DNA from: Sphingomonadaceae bacterium | GTDB taxonomy: Bacteria; Pseudomonadota; Alphaproteobacteria; Sphingomonadales; Sphingomonadaceae | Reading direction: 5' to 3' | Length of the DNA: 64,000 nt | Assembly (NCBI GenBank): GCA_009926135.1 | Contig: RFPL01000007.1 | Coordinates: 1 to 64,000, forward strand | Shown: positions 20,191 through 28,987 of the stretch, piece by piece | How the letters are laid out: every line of letters starts with the position of its first letter | How positions within the stretch are numbered: the first letter of the stretch is position 1 | Translations under genes and position numbers: made by a program | The notes under the pieces: generated by a model | Seen by the model: the letters and a program-made list of their open reading frames with translations, nothing else | Databases searched by the model: none | Told to the model about the DNA's origin: nothing

Positions 20191-22017
20191 ATGGATAACG
20201 CAGGCTCGCTGCCTGGCGCAGCGGACGCTGTGCCATTTGCCGCCCTTCTCCCGGAACCGCTTGCCAAGGCCCTGACGGGCCGCGGCTATACCGCGCTGAC
20301 CGCCGTTCAATCGGCCGTGATCGAACCCGAAGCCCAGGGCCGCGATCTGGTCGTTTCGGCCCGCACTGGCTCGGGCAAAACCGTCGCCTTCGGCCTTGCC
20401 ATGGGCATGGAACTGCTGGCTGACGGGACCCTGCCCCCGGCTGGCGCGCCGCTCGCACTCGTCGTCGCCCCAACCCGCGAACTCGCGTTGCAGGTCAGCC
20501 GCGAGCTTGACTGGCTGCTGGCCGGCACGGGTGCCACGGTTACCACCTGCGTCGGCGGGATGGACCCGTCGCGTGAACGCCGCGCGCTTTACCAGGGCGC
20601 GCACTTCGTGGTCGGCACCCCCGGCCGCCTGCGCGATCACCTTGAACGCGGCGCGCTGATGCTTTCCGGGCTGCGCTTCGTCGTCCTCGACGAAGCAGAC
20701 GAGATGCTCGACATGGGCTTCCGCGAAGACCTGGAAGAGCTGCTCGATGCGACGCCGTCCGCGCGCCGCACCCTGCTGTTCTCGGCCACTCTGCCCAAGC
20801 CGATCGTCGCGCTGGCCAAGCGCTACCAGAACGACGCGCTGCGCATCTCCACCGTTGGCGATGAACAGGGCCACGGCGATATCGCCTATCAGGCCGTCAC
20901 CGTTTCGCCCTCCGACATCGAGAACGCGGTGGTCAACCTGCTGCGCTTCCACGAGGCGGAAACTGCGATGTTGTTCTGCGCCACGCGCGACAATGTCCGC
21001 CACCTCCACGCCACCCTGGTCGAGCGCGGCTTCGCGGCCGTTGCCCTGTCGGGCGAGCACAGCCAGAACGAGCGTAACCAGGCGCTGCAGGCCCTGCGTG
21101 ACAAGCGCGCCCGGGTCTGCGTGGCGACCGACGTAGCCGCCCGCGGGATCGACATCGCCTCGTTGAGCCTGGTCATCCACGTGGAGATTCCGCGCGATGC
21201 CGAAGCGCTGCAGCACCGCTCGGGCCGCACCGGCCGCGCGGGCAAGAAGGGCACCGCCGTCATCGTCGTCCCCTACCCGCGTCGCCGCCGGGTCGAGATG
21301 ATGCTGCGCGGTGCGCGGATCGATGCCGAGTGGATGGAAGTTCCCGGCCCCGACCAGATCCGCGCCCAGGATCACGAACGCCTGATCGCCACCCTGACCG
21401 CGCCGATCGAGGCCAGCGAGGCCGAGAGCGAACTGGCCGGCCGCCTGCTGGCCACGATGGGACCGGAAGAACTGGCACTTGCCCTCGTCCGTGCCCACGC
21501 CAGCCGCTTGCCAGAGCCGGAAGAGCTGATCGACATGTCGGCCCGCACCAAGCCTTCGGGCGAAGCGCGGCCCGTGCATCACCGCGAAGGGTTTGACGAT
21601 ACCGTCTGGTTCCGCATGGACATCGGCCGCCGCCACAACGCCGATCCGCGCTGGCTGCTGCCGCTGCTGTGCCGCCGCGGCCACGTGACCCGTAATGAAA
21701 TCGGCGCGATCCGCATCACCCCGAACGAGACTTTCTTCCAGATTCCCCGCGCGCTGGAAGCCAAGTTCCGCGCCGCTGTCGCCCGCACGGCCCAGCCGGG
21801 CAGCGAGGACGAAAGCGGGATCACGATCGACCTCTCGCCCGAAACCCCGCGCGATGCGGCAAGGGAGAACCGGCCACGGACCGATCGCGGCAACGACCGC
21901 GGCCCGCGTCCGGGTGGTCCCGGGGGTCCCGGCGGGGCCCCGCGCGGCCGTCCGCCGTTCAAGGGCAAGCCCGGCGGCCACGCCAAGCCCCACCGCAAGG
22001 GCCCGCGCCAGCCGTAA
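20191..22017 (+). CDS. DEAD-box ATP-dependent RNA helicase with DbpA-like domain
   Basis: This 608-residue RNA helicase shows all the core motifs: Q motif region around FAALLPEPL, motif I ARTGSGKT, Ia PTRELALQ, Ib TPGRL, II DEAD (VLDEADEMLDMGF), III SAT, and V/VI ATDVAARGID with HRSGRTGRAG. After about residue 460 comes a DbpA/CsdA-type RNA-binding domain (WFRMDIGRRHNADPRWLLP), then a low-complexity Arg/Gly/Pro-rich tail (PRPGGPGGPGG) that probably contacts RNA. The architecture is that of CsdA/DeaD, involved in ribosome assembly and cold adaptation. It starts 3 bp after typA, consistent with a shared role. I leave the symbol open between csdA/deaD-like paralogues. Confidence 0.92.
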   Translation: MDNAGSLPGAADAVPFAALLPEPLAKALTGRGYTALTAVQSAVIEPEAQGRDLVVSARTGSGKTVAFGLAMGMELLADGTLPPAGAPLALVVAPTRELALQVSRELDWLLAGTGATVTTCVGGMDPSRERRALYQGAHFVVGTPGRLRDHLERGALMLSGLRFVVLDEADEMLDMGFREDLEELLDATPSARRTLLFSATLPKPIVALAKRYQNDALRISTVGDEQGHGDIAYQAVTVSPSDIENAVVNLLRFHEAETAMLFCATRDNVRHLHATLVERGFAAVALSGEHSQNERNQALQALRDKRARVCVATDVAARGIDIASLSLVIHVEIPRDAEALQHRSGRTGRAGKKGTAVIVVPYPRRRRVEMMLRGARIDAEWMEVPGPDQIRAQDHERLIATLTAPIEASEAESELAGRLLATMGPEELALALVRAHASRLPEPEELIDMSARTKPSGEARPVHHREGFDDTVWFRMDIGRRHNADPRWLLPLLCRRGHVTRNEIGAIRITPNETFFQIPRALEAKFRAAVARTAQPGSEDESGITIDLSPETPRDAARENRPRTDRGNDRGPRPGGPGGPGGAPRGRPPFKGKPGGHAKPHRKGPRQP

Positions 22018-22078
22018 CCGCCGCATCAGGCAATGCGGGTGCGGCCTTGCGGCCAATCCCCGTGCCGCTTAGTGCAAC

Positions 22079-22098
22079 GACTCCTTACTGACGGAGTC
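22079..22098 (+). promoter_or_regulatory. Hairpin covering the ribosome binding site of the ggt gene
   Basis: GACTCC (22079-22084) pairs with GGAGTC (22093-22098). The 3' arm holds the GGAG that serves the ATG at 22103, so the stem would mask the ribosome binding site. This could moderate translation or act as a thermosensor; it is a short stem and unproven. Confidence 0.35.
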
Positions 22099-22102
22099 TG
22101 CC

Positions 22103-23905
22103 ATGAAGCGCGCGACCATTCTGCTTTCGGCCACGCTCACCGTGCTGGCCCAGCCTGCCTTGGCACAGGAACAGCCGACCAAGCTGCGCCCCGTCGCCGA
22201 GCAGATCAGCGCCGGCGGCCGCCCGGCGGGGGCGCCCTGGTCGCGCAGTCCGGTCTATGCCCGCAATGGCATGGCGGCGACGGCCCATCCGCTGGCGACG
22301 CAGATCGCGCTCGACGTGCTGAAGGCGGGCGGCAATGCGGTCGACGCGGCGATTGCGGCCAATGCCGCGCTGGGGCTGATGGAGCCGACCGGCAATGGCA
22401 TCGGCGGGGATCTGTTCGCGATCATCTATGATCCCAGGACCGGCAAGCTGCATGGCCTGAACGGTTCAGGACGCAGTCCCAAGGGGCAGACGCTGAAGCA
22501 GCTCAAAGCCAAGCTGGGTGACGCGAAGAGCCTGCCGCCGCTGGGCGTGCTGCCGGTGACGATCCCGGGCACGGTCGATGCCTGGTTCACCATGCACCAG
22601 CGCTTCGGCTCCAAGCCGATGGCCGAGCTGCTCGCCCCCGCAATCCGCTATGCACGCGAAGGTCACCCGGTCGCCCCGGTGATCGCGGAATATTACAGCC
22701 GCGCCTATCGCAATTTCAGCGCCAATTCGGCCAAGTTCGATTTCACCAATGCGCGGGCGACCTGGTTCGCCAATGGTGCCTCGCCCACGGCAGGCGAAGT
22801 GTTCCGCAACCCGGATCTCGCCAATACGCTGGAGCGCATCGCGCTGAACGGGCGCGATGAATTCTATCGCGGGCAAAGCGCGAAAGTGATGGTCGATTAC
22901 CTGCGCCGGCAGGGTTCGGCCTACACCCTCGAAGACTTTGCCGCGCATCACAGCGACTGGTTCGAGCCAGCATGCGTGGGCTATCGCAAGGGCTATGAGC
23001 TGTGCGAGCTGCCGCCCAACACGCAAGGCTTCGCGGCGCTGCAGATGGTCAACATCCTCAAGAATGTGGACCTGGCCCAGTGGGAGCGCGGCAGCCCGCA
23101 AGTGCTGCACTATATCACCGAGGCGAAGCGGCTGGCCTATGCCGATGTCGCCAAATTCTATGCCGATCCGAAGTTTGCACCCTTCCCGATGGACCTGCTG
23201 TCGGATGGCTATGGCAAGAAGCGCTTTGCCTTGATCGATCCCAAGCGTGCCACGCCGGAATTTGCGCCGGGTGAGCCCAAGCCCGAACCGAAGCTGGAGG
23301 GGCCGGGCGACACCACCTATATGACTGTGGTCGACAAGGACGGGCTGATGGTCAGCCTGATCCAGTCAAACTATCGCGGCATGGGCAGTGGCCTGACGCC
23401 GGATGGGCTGGGCTTCATGTTCCAGGACCGGGGTGAGCTTTACAGCCTCGATCCCAAGCACGCCAATGCCTATGCGCCGGGCAAGCGCCCGTTCCAGACG
23501 ATCATTCCGGCCTTCGTGAAGAAGGATGGCCAGCCCTACATGACGCTGGGCCTGATGGGCGGGGCGATGCAGCCGCAGGGCCATGTGCAGGTGCTGATCA
23601 ACCTGGTCGATTACGGCATGAACCTGCAGGAAGCTGGCGATGCCGCGCGGCTGAACCACGAAGGCGGGCGCGAGCCGACCGAGCCGGCCAGCGGACCGAC
23701 GATTGACCCGCTCGGCACGCTTTATGTCGAACCCGGCATCCCGGCTGAGACTGTCGCGGCGCTGCGGGCGATGGGCCACAAGGTGGAGGTGGTGAAGGAC
23801 GGCGCGATGTTCGGCGGTTATCAGGCGATTGCCCGCGATCCCAAGACCGGCGTGCTGACCGGCGCGACTGAAATGCGCAAGGACGGACAGGCGCAGGGAT
23901 ACTGA
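22103..23905 (+). CDS. ggt: Gamma-glutamyltransferase
   Basis: This 600-residue periplasmic enzyme cleaves or transfers the gamma-glutamyl group of glutathione and related peptides. It carries a signal peptide (MKRATILLSATLTVLA to ALAQ). The large-subunit part contains GNAVDAAIAANAALGLMEPTGNGIGGD, here cited as its key run GNGIGGD, typical of the family. Self-cleavage should occur before T404 in GDTTYMTVVDKDG, which becomes the nucleophile of the small subunit. The usual His after TT is replaced by Tyr, a variation seen in some family members. Further small-subunit motifs are the glycine-rich GLMGGAMQPQG and LNHEGGREP. The ribosome binding site is within a small hairpin (22079-22098). Confidence 0.92.
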   Translation: MKRATILLSATLTVLAQPALAQEQPTKLRPVAEQISAGGRPAGAPWSRSPVYARNGMAATAHPLATQIALDVLKAGGNAVDAAIAANAALGLMEPTGNGIGGDLFAIIYDPRTGKLHGLNGSGRSPKGQTLKQLKAKLGDAKSLPPLGVLPVTIPGTVDAWFTMHQRFGSKPMAELLAPAIRYAREGHPVAPVIAEYYSRAYRNFSANSAKFDFTNARATWFANGASPTAGEVFRNPDLANTLERIALNGRDEFYRGQSAKVMVDYLRRQGSAYTLEDFAAHHSDWFEPACVGYRKGYELCELPPNTQGFAALQMVNILKNVDLAQWERGSPQVLHYITEAKRLAYADVAKFYADPKFAPFPMDLLSDGYGKKRFALIDPKRATPEFAPGEPKPEPKLEGPGDTTYMTVVDKDGLMVSLIQSNYRGMGSGLTPDGLGFMFQDRGELYSLDPKHANAYAPGKRPFQTIIPAFVKKDGQPYMTLGLMGGAMQPQGHVQVLINLVDYGMNLQEAGDAARLNHEGGREPTEPASGPTIDPLGTLYVEPGIPAETVAALRAMGHKVEVVKDGAMFGGYQAIARDPKTGVLTGATEMRKDGQAQGY

Positions 23906-23967
23906 ACCGATCGCGCGGATGCGGGCCGACTCGCGCCCGCCGTCGCAATCGGCTAGGGGCTTTTCCG

Positions 23968-25128
23968 ATGGAAACCGACGACCTGCGCATTGCCCTGTTC
24001 AGCGGCAACTACAATTACGTCCGCGACGGCGCCAACCAGGCGCTCAACCGGCTGGTCGGCTACCTGCTGCGGCAGGGTGCGCAGGTGCGGATCTATGCCC
24101 CGACGGTGGACGAGCCGGCCTTCCCCGCCACGGGCGACCTTGTCAGCGTGCCGTCCTTCGCCTTCCCCGGCCGCGGCGAATACCGCGTCCCCTTGCTGCT
24201 GAGCCCCCGTGTTCGCGCCGACCTCAAGGCATTCAACCCCAACGTGGTGCAGATATCCTCGCCCGACTTTGCAGCGCACCGCGCGGTCAGCTGGGCGCGG
24301 CACCGCAAGATCCCCGTGCTCGCCTCGGTCCACACCCGGTTCGAAACCTATTTCCGCTATTACAACATGGCTTGGCTGGAGCCTGTGGTCGAAGCCCTGC
24401 TGCGGCGGCTTTATCGCCGCTGCGATGCACTGGTAGCGCCGTCGGAATCGATGGCCCAGGTGCTGCGCGACCAGCGGATGAATTACGATATCGACATCTG
24501 GTCACGCGGCGTTGACCGCGAGATTTTCGACCCCGGCCACCGTTCGATGGAATGGCGGCGCAGCCTGGGGATCGGTGACGGTGAAGTGCTGGTTGGCTTC
24601 CACAGCCGGCTGGTGATGGAAAAGGGGCTCGACGTCTTTTCCGACACGATCGACGAACTGCGCCGCAAGGGCGTGAAACACCGCACGCTGATTGTCGGCG
24701 ATGGCCCGGCCCGGCCCTGGCTTGAAGCACGCCTGCCGCAAGCGGTATTCGGCGGCTACATGGCGGGTACGGACCTGGGCAAGGCTGTCGCCAGCATGGA
24801 CGTGCTGTTCTTCCCCTCAACCACCGAAACCTTCGGCAATGTCAGCCTGGAAGCCATGGCCAGCGGCCTGCCGGTGGTTGCTGCGGCCGCTACCGGCAGC
24901 CAGAACCTGGTGGCTAATGGCCGCTCGGGCCGGCTGATCCGCCCCGGCGCGGTCCATCAGTTCGCCGAGGCGCTGCGCGGCTACATCGAAGACCCGGGAC
25001 TGCGTCGGACCCACGGCGAAGCAGGTGAACGGCGCAGCCGGGACTTTTCATGGGACCAGATCAACCAGGTGGTGGCGGATACCTATATCCGGCTGATCCG
25101 GCAGAAGACTGCCTTGATCCGGCGCTAG
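23968..25128 (+). CDS. Glycosyltransferase family 4 (mannosyltransferase-like)
   Basis: This 386-residue GT-B fold transferase has both the N-terminal domain (Glyco_transf_4, starting RIALFSGNYNYVRDGANQ) and the C-terminal Glycos_transf_1 domain (LVGFHSRLVMEKGLDVF). The nucleotide-sugar site has the EX7E-like segment STTETFGNVSLEAMASGLPV. The overall sequence resembles GDP-mannose-dependent alpha-mannosyltransferases and sulfoquinovosyl/glucuronosyl-diacylglycerol transferases, which modify membrane glycolipids, so a glycosphingolipid or glycolipid substrate is possible in a sphingomonad. It has no signal peptide and would act on the cytoplasmic face of the membrane. It is convergent with the small membrane protein gene, the two stops being 1 bp apart. 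Confidence 0.85.
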   Translation: METDDLRIALFSGNYNYVRDGANQALNRLVGYLLRQGAQVRIYAPTVDEPAFPATGDLVSVPSFAFPGRGEYRVPLLLSPRVRADLKAFNPNVVQISSPDFAAHRAVSWARHRKIPVLASVHTRFETYFRYYNMAWLEPVVEALLRRLYRRCDALVAPSESMAQVLRDQRMNYDIDIWSRGVDREIFDPGHRSMEWRRSLGIGDGEVLVGFHSRLVMEKGLDVFSDTIDELRRKGVKHRTLIVGDGPARPWLEARLPQAVFGGYMAGTDLGKAVASMDVLFFPSTTETFGNVSLEAMASGLPVVAAAATGSQNLVANGRSGRLIRPGAVHQFAEALRGYIEDPGLRRTHGEAGERRSRDFSWDQINQVVADTYIRLIRQKTALIRR

Positions 25129-25129
25129 T

Positions 25130-25549
25130 TCAGCGCAGGATACCGCTGCGTTCTGCGCGCCGCGAATACCACAGCAAGAGCGCGATCACCGCCAGGATCA
25201 TCACGGGTTGCGCCGGCTCCAGCACCCCGGCCCGGGCCTGTGCCGCAAAGCTGAGCACGGCACCAAGCAGCGACACCAGGAATGCCTGCACCGCCCAGCG
25301 TGACCGCAGCAGCAGCAGCACCGAACCCAGGAACGACCCCCAGATCCCCAGCGACCAGCCGATATGGGCCCAGATCGGCATAGTCGCGATGTAGTCCCGC
25401 ATGGCGGGCGGCACTGTTGCCATCAGCGCGGCGTCACCCTGCTTGGTCAAAATGTAGAGATAGGCTCCGAAGCAGTTCCACAGGAAGCCGAGGGTGGCCA
25501 CCGTCCAGTATTGCCAGCCAGGTGTGGCGGCACTTGCCTTGGTGTTCAT
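25130..25549 (-). CDS. Small integral membrane protein, 139 residues
   Basis: I do not recognise a characterised function. The ATG at 25549 is supported by GGAG 7 nt upstream; an earlier start at 25564 adds five residues. Four hydrophobic segments can be seen: WTVATLGFLWNCFGAYLYIL near the N terminus, then around IGWSLGIWGSFLGSVLLLL, AVQAFLVSLLGAVLSFAA and PVMILAVIALLLWYS, with a basic C-terminal tail that is probably cytoplasmic. Proteins like this are common in sphingomonads and related bacteria and are annotated only as sugar-transporter-like or hypothetical. It is divergent from rarA with about 125 bp between starts. Confidence 0.75.
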   Translation of the reverse strand: MNTKASAATPGWQYWTVATLGFLWNCFGAYLYILTKQGDAALMATVPPAMRDYIATMPIWAHIGWSLGIWGSFLGSVLLLLRSRWAVQAFLVSLLGAVLSFAAQARAGVLEPAQPVMILAVIALLLWYSRRAERSGILR

Positions 25550-25674
25550 AGCTATTCTCCCCATCCCGTTCGGGATGGGCGAAAGGTATCACATGTCACC
25601 AAAGCGGCAATATCCGGGGGATCGCACTGGGATTGGCGGTTAACGCGCCCCGGAAACTGACCTATGCTGCCCCG

Positions 25675-26991
25675 ATGGCCGACCTGTTTGCCGAAGACCT
25701 GCCCCCCGGCACCGCTGATGAACTGCGGGAAGACGCGCCGCTGGCCGACCGGCTGCGGCCGCGCAACCTGAGCGAAGTCATCGGGCAGGAGCACCTGACC
25801 GGCCCCGAAGGCGCGATCGGACGGATGGTCGCAGCGGGCAAGCTGTCCAGCATGATCCTGTGGGGGCCGCCCGGCACCGGCAAGACCAGCACGGCGCGGC
25901 TGTTGGCCGATGCCGTGGGGATGCGGTTCGTTTCGGTCAGCGCGGTATTCTCGGGCGTGGCCGATCTCAAGAAGGCTTTTGCCGAGGCTGAGACCGCCGC
26001 GAAGATGGGGCAGCGGACCTTGCTGTTCGTGGACGAGATCCACCGCTTCAACCGTGCTCAGCAAGACGGCTTCCTGCCCTTCGTCGAAAAGGGCACGGTG
26101 ACGCTGGTCGGCGCGACGACCGAGAACCCCAGCTTTGCCCTCAACGCCGCGCTGCTCTCTCGCGCGCAGGTGCTGATCCTGCACCGGCTCGATGCGCGAG
26201 CGCTGGATGAATTGCTGACTCGTGCGGAATGCCTGGCTGGGCCGCTCCCCCTCACCCCGGACGCGCGCGAGGCCCTGGTGGCCAGCGCCGATGGTGACGG
26301 CCGGTTCCTGCTCAACCAGGCCGAAACGCTCTATAACGCCAAGATCCCTGAGCCGCTGGATCCAGCTGCCCTCGGAGCCTTCCTGCAGCGCCGCGTGGCA
26401 GTCTATGACAAGGACCGTGACGGGCATTACAACCTGATTTCGGCGCTCCACAAGGCGCTGCGCGGATCGGACCCGCAGGCCAGCCTCTATTACATGGCGC
26501 GGATGCTGACCGCCGGCGAAGAGCCGCTCTACGTGCTGCGGCGGCTGGTGCGGTTCGCCAGCGAGGACATCGGCCTCGCCGACCCGCAGGCGCTGGTCCA
26601 GTGCCTTGCCGCCAAGGACGCCTACCAGTTTCTCGGCAGTCCGGAAGGCGAACTGGCGATCGTCCAGGCCTGCCTCTATCTTGCCACCGCGCCCAAATCG
26701 AACGCGGCCTACGTCGCGCAGAAGGAAGCCTGGAAGAGTGCGAAAGAGACAGGGTCCCTCGCCCCGCCCGCCCATATCCTCAATGCCCCGACCAAGCTGA
26801 TGAAGGACATCGGCTATGGCGCGGGCTATGCCTATGACCACGAGGCCGAAGACGGCTTTTCCGGTGCCGATTACTGGCCCGAGGGGATGGCCGCGCAGGA
26901 CTATTACCGCCCGGCCGAACGCGGGTTCGAGCGCGAGGTACTGAAACGGCTGGAATGGTGGGACAAGAAGCGGCGCGAGCTGCGCGGGTAA
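25675..26991 (+). CDS. rarA: Replication-associated recombination protein RarA (MgsA)
   Basis: This 438-residue AAA+ ATPase acts at stalled replication forks and is related to clamp-loader subunits. I choose the ATG at 25675 (MADLFAEDLPP); the frame from 25633 adds 14 residues. RPRNLSEVIGQEHL opens the AAA domain, Walker A is GPPGTGKTS, Walker B is LLFVDEIHRFN, sensor 1 includes GATTENPSFALNAALLSR, and the C-terminal tetramerisation region contains YYMARMLTAGE and RRLVRFASEDIGLADP, typical of RarA/MgsA. The stop overlaps the next ATG as TAATG, implying translational coupling with the DUF429-like gene. Confidence 0.95.
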   Translation: MADLFAEDLPPGTADELREDAPLADRLRPRNLSEVIGQEHLTGPEGAIGRMVAAGKLSSMILWGPPGTGKTSTARLLADAVGMRFVSVSAVFSGVADLKKAFAEAETAAKMGQRTLLFVDEIHRFNRAQQDGFLPFVEKGTVTLVGATTENPSFALNAALLSRAQVLILHRLDARALDELLTRAECLAGPLPLTPDAREALVASADGDGRFLLNQAETLYNAKIPEPLDPAALGAFLQRRVAVYDKDRDGHYNLISALHKALRGSDPQASLYYMARMLTAGEEPLYVLRRLVRFASEDIGLADPQALVQCLAAKDAYQFLGSPEGELAIVQACLYLATAPKSNAAYVAQKEAWKSAKETGSLAPPAHILNAPTKLMKDIGYGAGYAYDHEAEDGFSGADYWPEGMAAQDYYRPAERGFEREVLKRLEWWDKKRRELRG

Positions 26992-27863
26992 TGAACCCCG
27001 ACCGGTTCCAGCACTTTGCCGCCATCGACTGGTCTGGCGCGGCGGGAGAGCGGCATCGCGGGATCGCGGTCGCGCTGTGCAGCACTGGCGGCAACGCACC
27101 GGAACTGGTCCGCCCCGGCCATCGCTGGTCGCGGCCCGAAGTGCTCGAATGGCTGCTCAATGAATTGCCCGGCGAGACGCTGGTTGGTTTCGACATGGGG
27201 ATCAGCCTGGCCCACGCCGATGCCGGGGGCTTCTTCCCTGGCTGGGCGGAAAGCCCGGACAGCGCCCGCGAACTCTGGGCCATGATCGACCGCATCTGCG
27301 CCGATGATCCACACCTTTCGGCCAGCAGCCTCGTCAATCACCCTGAAGCCGCCCGCCATTTCCGCCGCCACGGCGGTCGCGAGGGCGATCTGTTCGGGGG
27401 TGGGCGCGGCCGCTTTCGGGTCACCGAGCGCGCGCAGGAGGGGATGGGTTGCCGCCCCTATTCCAACTTCAACCTGGTCGGCGCAGCGCAGGTCGGCAAA
27501 TCCAGCCTCACGGGTATGCGGCTGCTGCACCAGCTTGATACACGCTTGCCGGTCTGGCCGATCGATCCACTCCCCGAATCCGGCTCGGTCGTGGTCGAGA
27601 TCTACACCACTATTGCTGCCATGGCCGCCGGACGACGCACCGGAGCTTCCAAGATCCATGACTTTGCCGATCTCAGCATTGCGCTGGCAACGCTGGGCTC
27701 GGCAGCGGTCGAAGGCAGCGGCGCGATTACCGATCATGCCGCCGACGCGCTCATCACCGCCGCGTGGCTGCGCAACGCGGCGCACGATCCGACGCTTTGG
27801 GCCCCTGCGGGCCTGACGCCCGAAATTGCCAAAACAGAGGGGTGGACCTTTGGCGCTGCCTGA
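26991..27863 (+). CDS. DUF429-like protein, predicted RNase H-fold nuclease
   Basis: This 290-residue cytoplasmic protein of unknown function starts at the ATG that overlaps the rarA stop by one base. Its N terminus HFAAIDWSGAAGERHRGIAVAL has the pattern beta-strand, Asp, glycine seen in RNase H-like folds, with a second acidic motif in VGFDMGISLAHAD and a C-terminal helix AVEGSGAITDHAADALITAAW that supplies another Asp. These are the acidic residues expected of a two-metal nuclease. The resemblance to DUF429 is by eye. Coupling to rarA hints at a DNA repair role. The stop is followed by tRNA-Thr within 30 bp. Confidence 0.65.
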   Translation: MNPDRFQHFAAIDWSGAAGERHRGIAVALCSTGGNAPELVRPGHRWSRPEVLEWLLNELPGETLVGFDMGISLAHADAGGFFPGWAESPDSARELWAMIDRICADDPHLSASSLVNHPEAARHFRRHGGREGDLFGGGRGRFRVTERAQEGMGCRPYSNFNLVGAAQVGKSSLTGMRLLHQLDTRLPVWPIDPLPESGSVVVEIYTTIAAMAAGRRTGASKIHDFADLSIALATLGSAAVEGSGAITDHAADALITAAWLRNAAHDPTLWAPAGLTPEIAKTEGWTFGAA

Positions 27864-27893
27864 CGCTAAGGACGCCAGCACAAAGACCACGTT

Positions 27894-27969
<76 letters not shown>

Positions 27970-27997
27970 GAACACAATCGCAGGGAACGGGCACGCG

Positions 27998-28987
27998 ATG
28001 CTTGCAGAAATGATCACGCGGCTGTTTGAGCGCTCACTTGACGACGCCGCGCAAAGCTCAGCGCGCCAAGGGCAATGGCTGCCCGCGCTGTGGGCCGAGG
28101 TTGAAGAAATGGGCCTGCCGCTCGCCCTGCTGACCGAGGACCAGGGCGGTTTCGGTCTGTCCTTCGCCGAAGCCGGCGAAGCGCTCCGCCTGCTGGGCAG
28201 CCATGCCATGCCACTGCCGGTGGCCGAAACCATGGCCGCCAACCAGCTGCTGGCCGCCGCTGGCCTGCCGCTGGCCGAGGGGCCCGCTGGCATCGCCCGC
28301 GCCGATGATCTGTCCGTCAGCAATGGCCGCCTGACCGGCACGGTGGCCCGCGTCGCCTGGGGTGAACACCTCGATTGCCTCGCGCTCGCCGTAGGGAACA
28401 AGCTTTACCGCGTCCCGCGCGCTGGCTGGACGGTTGCCGAGGCAGGCACTTCGGCCAACTTCCACCCGCGTCCCTCGCTTGCCATCGACTGGGCAATTGA
28501 CGCCGAGGCCGCGCTGCCCTGGTGCCCGCTCGCCAGCGGCGCAACGGTCCGCGCCTACCAGATCGCCGGGGCGCTCGAAGCCGCGCTGGAAATGACGCTC
28601 AATCACACCGCCACGCGCGTCCAGTTCGGCAAGCCGCTCCAGAAGAACCAGGTGGTGCAGCACGAACTGGCCAAGCTGGCGGGCGAACTGGCCTGTGCCA
28701 CCGCCGCCGCCGACCTTGCCGGTGAAGCCCTCGCCCGCCGCGATGTGCTGGGCGTTGCCGCCGGCACGCTGCGGGCGCGTGAAGCGGCGACTGCCGGGGC
28801 TGCCATCGCAACCCAGATGCACGGCGCGATCGGCTTTACCCGTGAGCACCGCCTCCACCTTTACACCACTGCCCTGTGGGCCTGGCGCGATGAGTTCGGC
28901 GGCCAGGTATCTTGGGCGAAACTGCTGGGCTCCGCCGCGCTTGCTGCGGGCGGCCCGGGCTACTGGCCGATGGTGACAGCACTATGA
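27998..28987 (+). CDS. Acyl-CoA dehydrogenase, small subunit-like
   Basis: This 329-residue protein has the acyl-CoA dehydrogenase fold but is short. The N-terminal helical domain is present (GLPLALLTEDQGGFGLSFAEAGE), whereas the middle beta domain lacks the usual TEP..GSD flavin/substrate motif. The C-terminal domain keeps RVQFGKPLQKNQVVQHELA and QMHGAIGFTREHRLHLY. Such degenerate subunits pair with a full-size partner in heteromeric dehydrogenases known from steroid side-chain degradation (FadE/ChsE type). The stop overlaps the start of the next dehydrogenase as ATGA, supporting assembly of the two products into one enzyme. The substrate is not shown by the sequence. Confidence 0.85.
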   Translation: MLAEMITRLFERSLDDAAQSSARQGQWLPALWAEVEEMGLPLALLTEDQGGFGLSFAEAGEALRLLGSHAMPLPVAETMAANQLLAAAGLPLAEGPAGIARADDLSVSNGRLTGTVARVAWGEHLDCLALAVGNKLYRVPRAGWTVAEAGTSANFHPRPSLAIDWAIDAEAALPWCPLASGATVRAYQIAGALEAALEMTLNHTATRVQFGKPLQKNQVVQHELAKLAGELACATAAADLAGEALARRDVLGVAAGTLRAREAATAGAAIATQMHGAIGFTREHRLHLYTTALWAWRDEFGGQVSWAKLLGSAALAAGGPGYWPMVTAL

